Below the pieces are notes generated by a model. It had not been told where the DNA came from. It saw only the letters and a program-made list of their open reading frames with translations, and searched no databases. A DNA stretch of 64,000 bases from the NCBI RefSeq assembly GCF_009759665.1, contig NZ_WQNE01000001.1, positions 496,001 to 560,000 of the forward strand, written 5' to 3'. Shown here in pieces: positions 61,981-64,000 of this stretch. The first letter of the stretch is position 1. The number at the start of each line of letters is the position of its first letter. The position numbers and the translations under genes are program-made. The stretch comes from Bradyrhizobium cajani (GTDB taxonomy: Bacteria; Pseudomonadota; Alphaproteobacteria; Rhizobiales; Xanthobacteraceae).

Positions 61981-61998
61981 AAATAAATCATGTTATTT
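61981..61998. promoter_or_regulatory. Candidate LysR operator
   Basis: AAATAA-ATCATG-TTATTT is a perfect inverted repeat with a 6-nt spacer in the gap between the divergent FAD oxidoreductase and LysR genes. LysR proteins bind interrupted AT-rich repeats of this kind in such gaps. By position only. Confidence 0.5.
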
Positions 61999-62068
61999 GC
62001 TTGTTCAGTTTTCTCGATTTGGAAAAAATGCGATCGTGGCCGCGGCCCGCAACGATTGGGGAATCACG

Positions 62069-62965
62069 GTGGATACGATCTTGAACATCAAGGCCTTCCT
62101 GCTGGTGGCGGAGACCGGCAGCCTGACGGCGGCGGCGCGACAGCTCGGTGTCGTTCCCTCCGTGATCACCAAGCGCATCAACCGGCTCGAAGACCAGATG
62201 CGAGTCCGGCTGCTGCAACGCTCGACGCGCCGCATCACGCTGACGCCGGACGGCGAAATGCGGTTGCCCCGCCTGCGGGCGGCTGTCGGCCAGCTCGACA
62301 GCATCTTCCGGGAATCGGAACTATCGTCGGCGGAGATCGAAGGACATCTGCGCATCAAATCGCCGACGACGATCGCCATCGTCAGTCTCGGCGAGGTGCT
62401 GACCAACTTCCAATTGGCCCACCCGAAGGTGAGCATCGAGCTGGTCATGCTCGATCGCTCGGTCAATCCCGTCGAGGAAGGTTTTGACATTGCAATCGGC
62501 GCGCTGCCGACGTCCTATCCCGGCGTCATCGACGAGCCACTCAGCGCATATCCACGCGTGCTTTGCGCCGCGCCGGCCTATCTCGCGCGCTATGGGGAGC
62601 CGAGCCACCCGCGCGATCTGGTCCAGCACGATTGCCTCACATTCGCGACGACCGGATTGAGCTGGGGTTTCGAGAGCCGCCGCGGACTGATCAACATCGA
62701 GATCAAGGCGCGGCTCAGCGCCAACGACAGCCAGCTCCTGTTGCGCGCCGCCCTCGCCGGCATGGGCATCGCGCGGCTTGCCGCACACATCGTCCGGCCA
62801 GCCTTGTCGTCCGGACAACTCGTCCGGATCCTTCCCGACTATCCCGTCCCGGAATTCTGGATCAAGGCACTGGTGCCGCGCAATCGCGCGGAGCGTCCGG
62901 CCGTCCGCAGCCTCATCGAGGCTTTGAAGGCGCACTTTGCATTGTCGCCGACGCTCGCATCTTGA
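62069..62965 (+). CDS. LysR-family transcriptional regulator
   Basis: LysR-type regulator of 298 residues. GTG at 62069 is chosen: GGGGA lies about 7 nt upstream and the protein then starts right at the HTH (TILNIKAFLLVAETGSLTAA, ARQLGVVPSVITKRINRLED). An in-frame ATG at 61997 would overlap the operator region. The effector domain LRIKSPTTIAIVSLGEVLTN, and LRAALAGMGIARLAAHIV, is typical. Divergent from the FAD oxidoreductase/AcnX operon, its likely target. Confidence 0.9.
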   Translation: MDTILNIKAFLLVAETGSLTAAARQLGVVPSVITKRINRLEDQMRVRLLQRSTRRITLTPDGEMRLPRLRAAVGQLDSIFRESELSSAEIEGHLRIKSPTTIAIVSLGEVLTNFQLAHPKVSIELVMLDRSVNPVEEGFDIAIGALPTSYPGVIDEPLSAYPRVLCAAPAYLARYGEPSHPRDLVQHDCLTFATTGLSWGFESRRGLINIEIKARLSANDSQLLLRAALAGMGIARLAAHIVRPALSSGQLVRILPDYPVPEFWIKALVPRNRAERPAVRSLIEALKAHFALSPTLAS

Positions 62966-62989
62966 GGCCGCGGCCGCCAGCGGTGGCCG

Positions 62990-63997
62990 CTACCTGTCGA
63001 GCGCAACGGGTTTCGTCCGATAGACGAGCTGCGGTCGCGTGATGCCCAGCATCCTCGCCGCCGCGGAAGCCTTTCCACCGGAGCGCTGCAGGGCCTCGGC
63101 ATAGATCTGCTGGTTCAACTCGTCGATCGTCAGCTTCCCGGCGGTGATGAGATCGAGAATCCCACTCGCCAAGCCATTCTCGAAACTTTGACGCCTCGTC
63201 CCCAGAAGGTTCGCGACATGGTTCGGCCCGATCTCCCACGGGGGCCCCTTGGCTCCGCCCGACTCTGCAATGAACATCGCACTTTGCAGCACGGAGCGGA
63301 GTTGCGGAAGGTTGCCCGCGATGTCCATGGTCTCAAGCGCGTCGAGCGCGGCAGGGGAAAGGCGGTGCCGCGCGGGTGCATCATGCTTGTCGATGCTCGC
63401 AAGCATCGCATGGGCGATGTCGGAGATCTCGCTGCCCCGATCCCGAAGCCCGAGCAGTTCCACCGGCAGGACCGCAAGACCGAAGAGGAAGTCCCGACGC
63501 AGCGATGGCATCTCGGAGAGTTCGCTCAGACGATGCGCGGAGGTGCCGATCAGTTGGAGCCCCTGTGGCAGATCCTGGTTCTCCATCCTTTCAGCCAGCA
63601 GGAGCTGGCACGTTTCCGGTAGCGTTTCGATATGCTCCAGAAGCCAGGTCTCGCGCGACAGCTTGAGCTTTCGCAGGCGATCGTCGATCTCGCCAGCCGT
63701 CAGCGAACCGCAGATCATCCGCTGCAGGCGTCCGCCTATGCCGTGGCGTGTGTGGTGCAGATAACGCGCTGCCAGATGTTTTCCGGAGCCGCGCGGCCCC
63801 ACGATGAGCGAAGGCAGCCCTTTGGCGGCGATGCTGTCGAGCCGGTCGCGGACCGGCCTCAGCACCACGTCTTCGAGCGAGGCGCCTTCCTGTCTGGCCA
63901 TTCTGCGCGGCGTCCGTGCAGCCGGCTTTGAATGGACGGCTCTCCCGGGAAGCTCCGAAAGCGATGGGAGAACCTCCTCGTGGAAGATGCGAACCAT
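62990..63997 (-). CDS. Degenerate NtrC-type AAA+ protein with Fis HTH, lacking GAFTGA; may extend past the window
   Basis: The AAA+ fold is recognisable: Walker A IVGPRGSGKHLAARYLHH, weak Walker B WLLEHIETLPE (family LFLDEIGELP), sensor I LQLIGTSAH, arginine-finger region LRRDFLFGLAVLPVELLGLRDR. The Fis HTH is at the C-terminus (GGKASAAARMLGITRPQLVY). The GAFTGA loop that contacts sigma-54 is absent; Walker A and B are separated by only about 45 residues. It thus should not activate sigma-54 in the usual way. The frame begins at ATG 63997, 3 nt from the window end, so the true start may be outside. It is convergent with lysR. Confidence 0.75.
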   Translation of the reverse strand: MVRIFHEEVLPSLSELPGRAVHSKPAARTPRRMARQEGASLEDVVLRPVRDRLDSIAAKGLPSLIVGPRGSGKHLAARYLHHTRHGIGGRLQRMICGSLTAGEIDDRLRKLKLSRETWLLEHIETLPETCQLLLAERMENQDLPQGLQLIGTSAHRLSELSEMPSLRRDFLFGLAVLPVELLGLRDRGSEISDIAHAMLASIDKHDAPARHRLSPAALDALETMDIAGNLPQLRSVLQSAMFIAESGGAKGPPWEIGPNHVANLLGTRRQSFENGLASGILDLITAGKLTIDELNQQIYAEALQRSGGKASAAARMLGITRPQLVYRTKPVALDR

Positions 63998-64000
63998 GGG

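Noticed and set aside
62990..63997. Ordinary sigma-54 activator
   Set aside because: No GAFTGA loop and degenerate Walker B, so the usual activator role is not supported.

Overview
The window is high-GC, densely coded DNA of an alphaproteobacterium. The gene families, the frequent ATGA/TGATG/GTGA stop-start overlaps, the Zur-type palindrome and the wealth of Liv-, Dpp- and Fbp-type ABC transporters suggest Bradyrhizobium or a close relative (inference; no rRNA or marker gene is present). No rRNA gene, intact tRNA, insertion sequence or CRISPR array was seen.

Layout. 0-5.6 kb: the end of a HemK/PrmC-like methyltransferase, then a type I secretion pair (HlyD-like adaptor and PrtD-like ABC exporter) preceded on the minus strand by its likely cargo, a TIM-barrel-like protein with a TTG start and a 51-bp tandem repeat. 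5.6-8.1 kb: a gene-poor stretch with two small ORFs. 8.0-9.5 kb: a COG0523 metallochaperone GTPase behind a perfect 22-bp Zur-like palindrome. 9.5-10.0 kb: a scar holding a tRNA 3' remnant and a truncated gene. 10.0-15.9 kb: a complete branched-chain 2-oxoacid dehydrogenase operon (bkdA1, bkdA2, bkdB, lpdV) led by an ACT-like small protein and divergent from an Lrp-type regulator.

16.3-26.5 kb (minus strand): one long amide operon, in transcription order AmiC-like sensor, AmiR-like ANTAR antiterminator, urea/amide-type ABC transporter (binding protein, two permeases, two ATPases), formamidase, a two-domain nitrilase and an SDR. An intrinsic terminator lies directly before amiC, so AmiC/AmiR probably control the operon by antitermination. 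26.9-36.8 kb (minus): D-hydantoinase, epimerase, SDR, flavin monooxygenase-like protein and a dipeptide-type ABC transporter. 36.9-45.8 kb: hydantoin racemase on the plus strand; on the minus strand HyuA, HyuB, class III aminotransferase, acyl-CoA synthetase, N-carbamoyl-D-amino acid hydrolase and flavin reductase. Together these would import and open cyclic ureides (hydantoins, dihydropyrimidines), release amino acids and process the carbon skeleton. A MocR-type regulator follows at 46.3-47.8 kb.

47.9-48.5 kb is a patch of broken genes. 48.6-57.6 kb: a flavin reductase, an IclR regulator, and a minus-strand operon of two amidohydrolases, a Rieske protein and an Fbp-like ABC transporter, facing a MarR regulator. 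57.7-62.9 kb: a minus-strand operon of a FAD oxidoreductase, both subunits of aconitase X and a second Fbp-like binding protein, facing a LysR regulator. The window closes with a degenerate, GAFTGA-less relative of the NtrC family. The two most interesting unassigned systems are the Rieske/amidohydrolase operon and the aconitase X/FAD oxidoreductase operon, which carry paralogous binding proteins but only one permease/ATPase pair between them.
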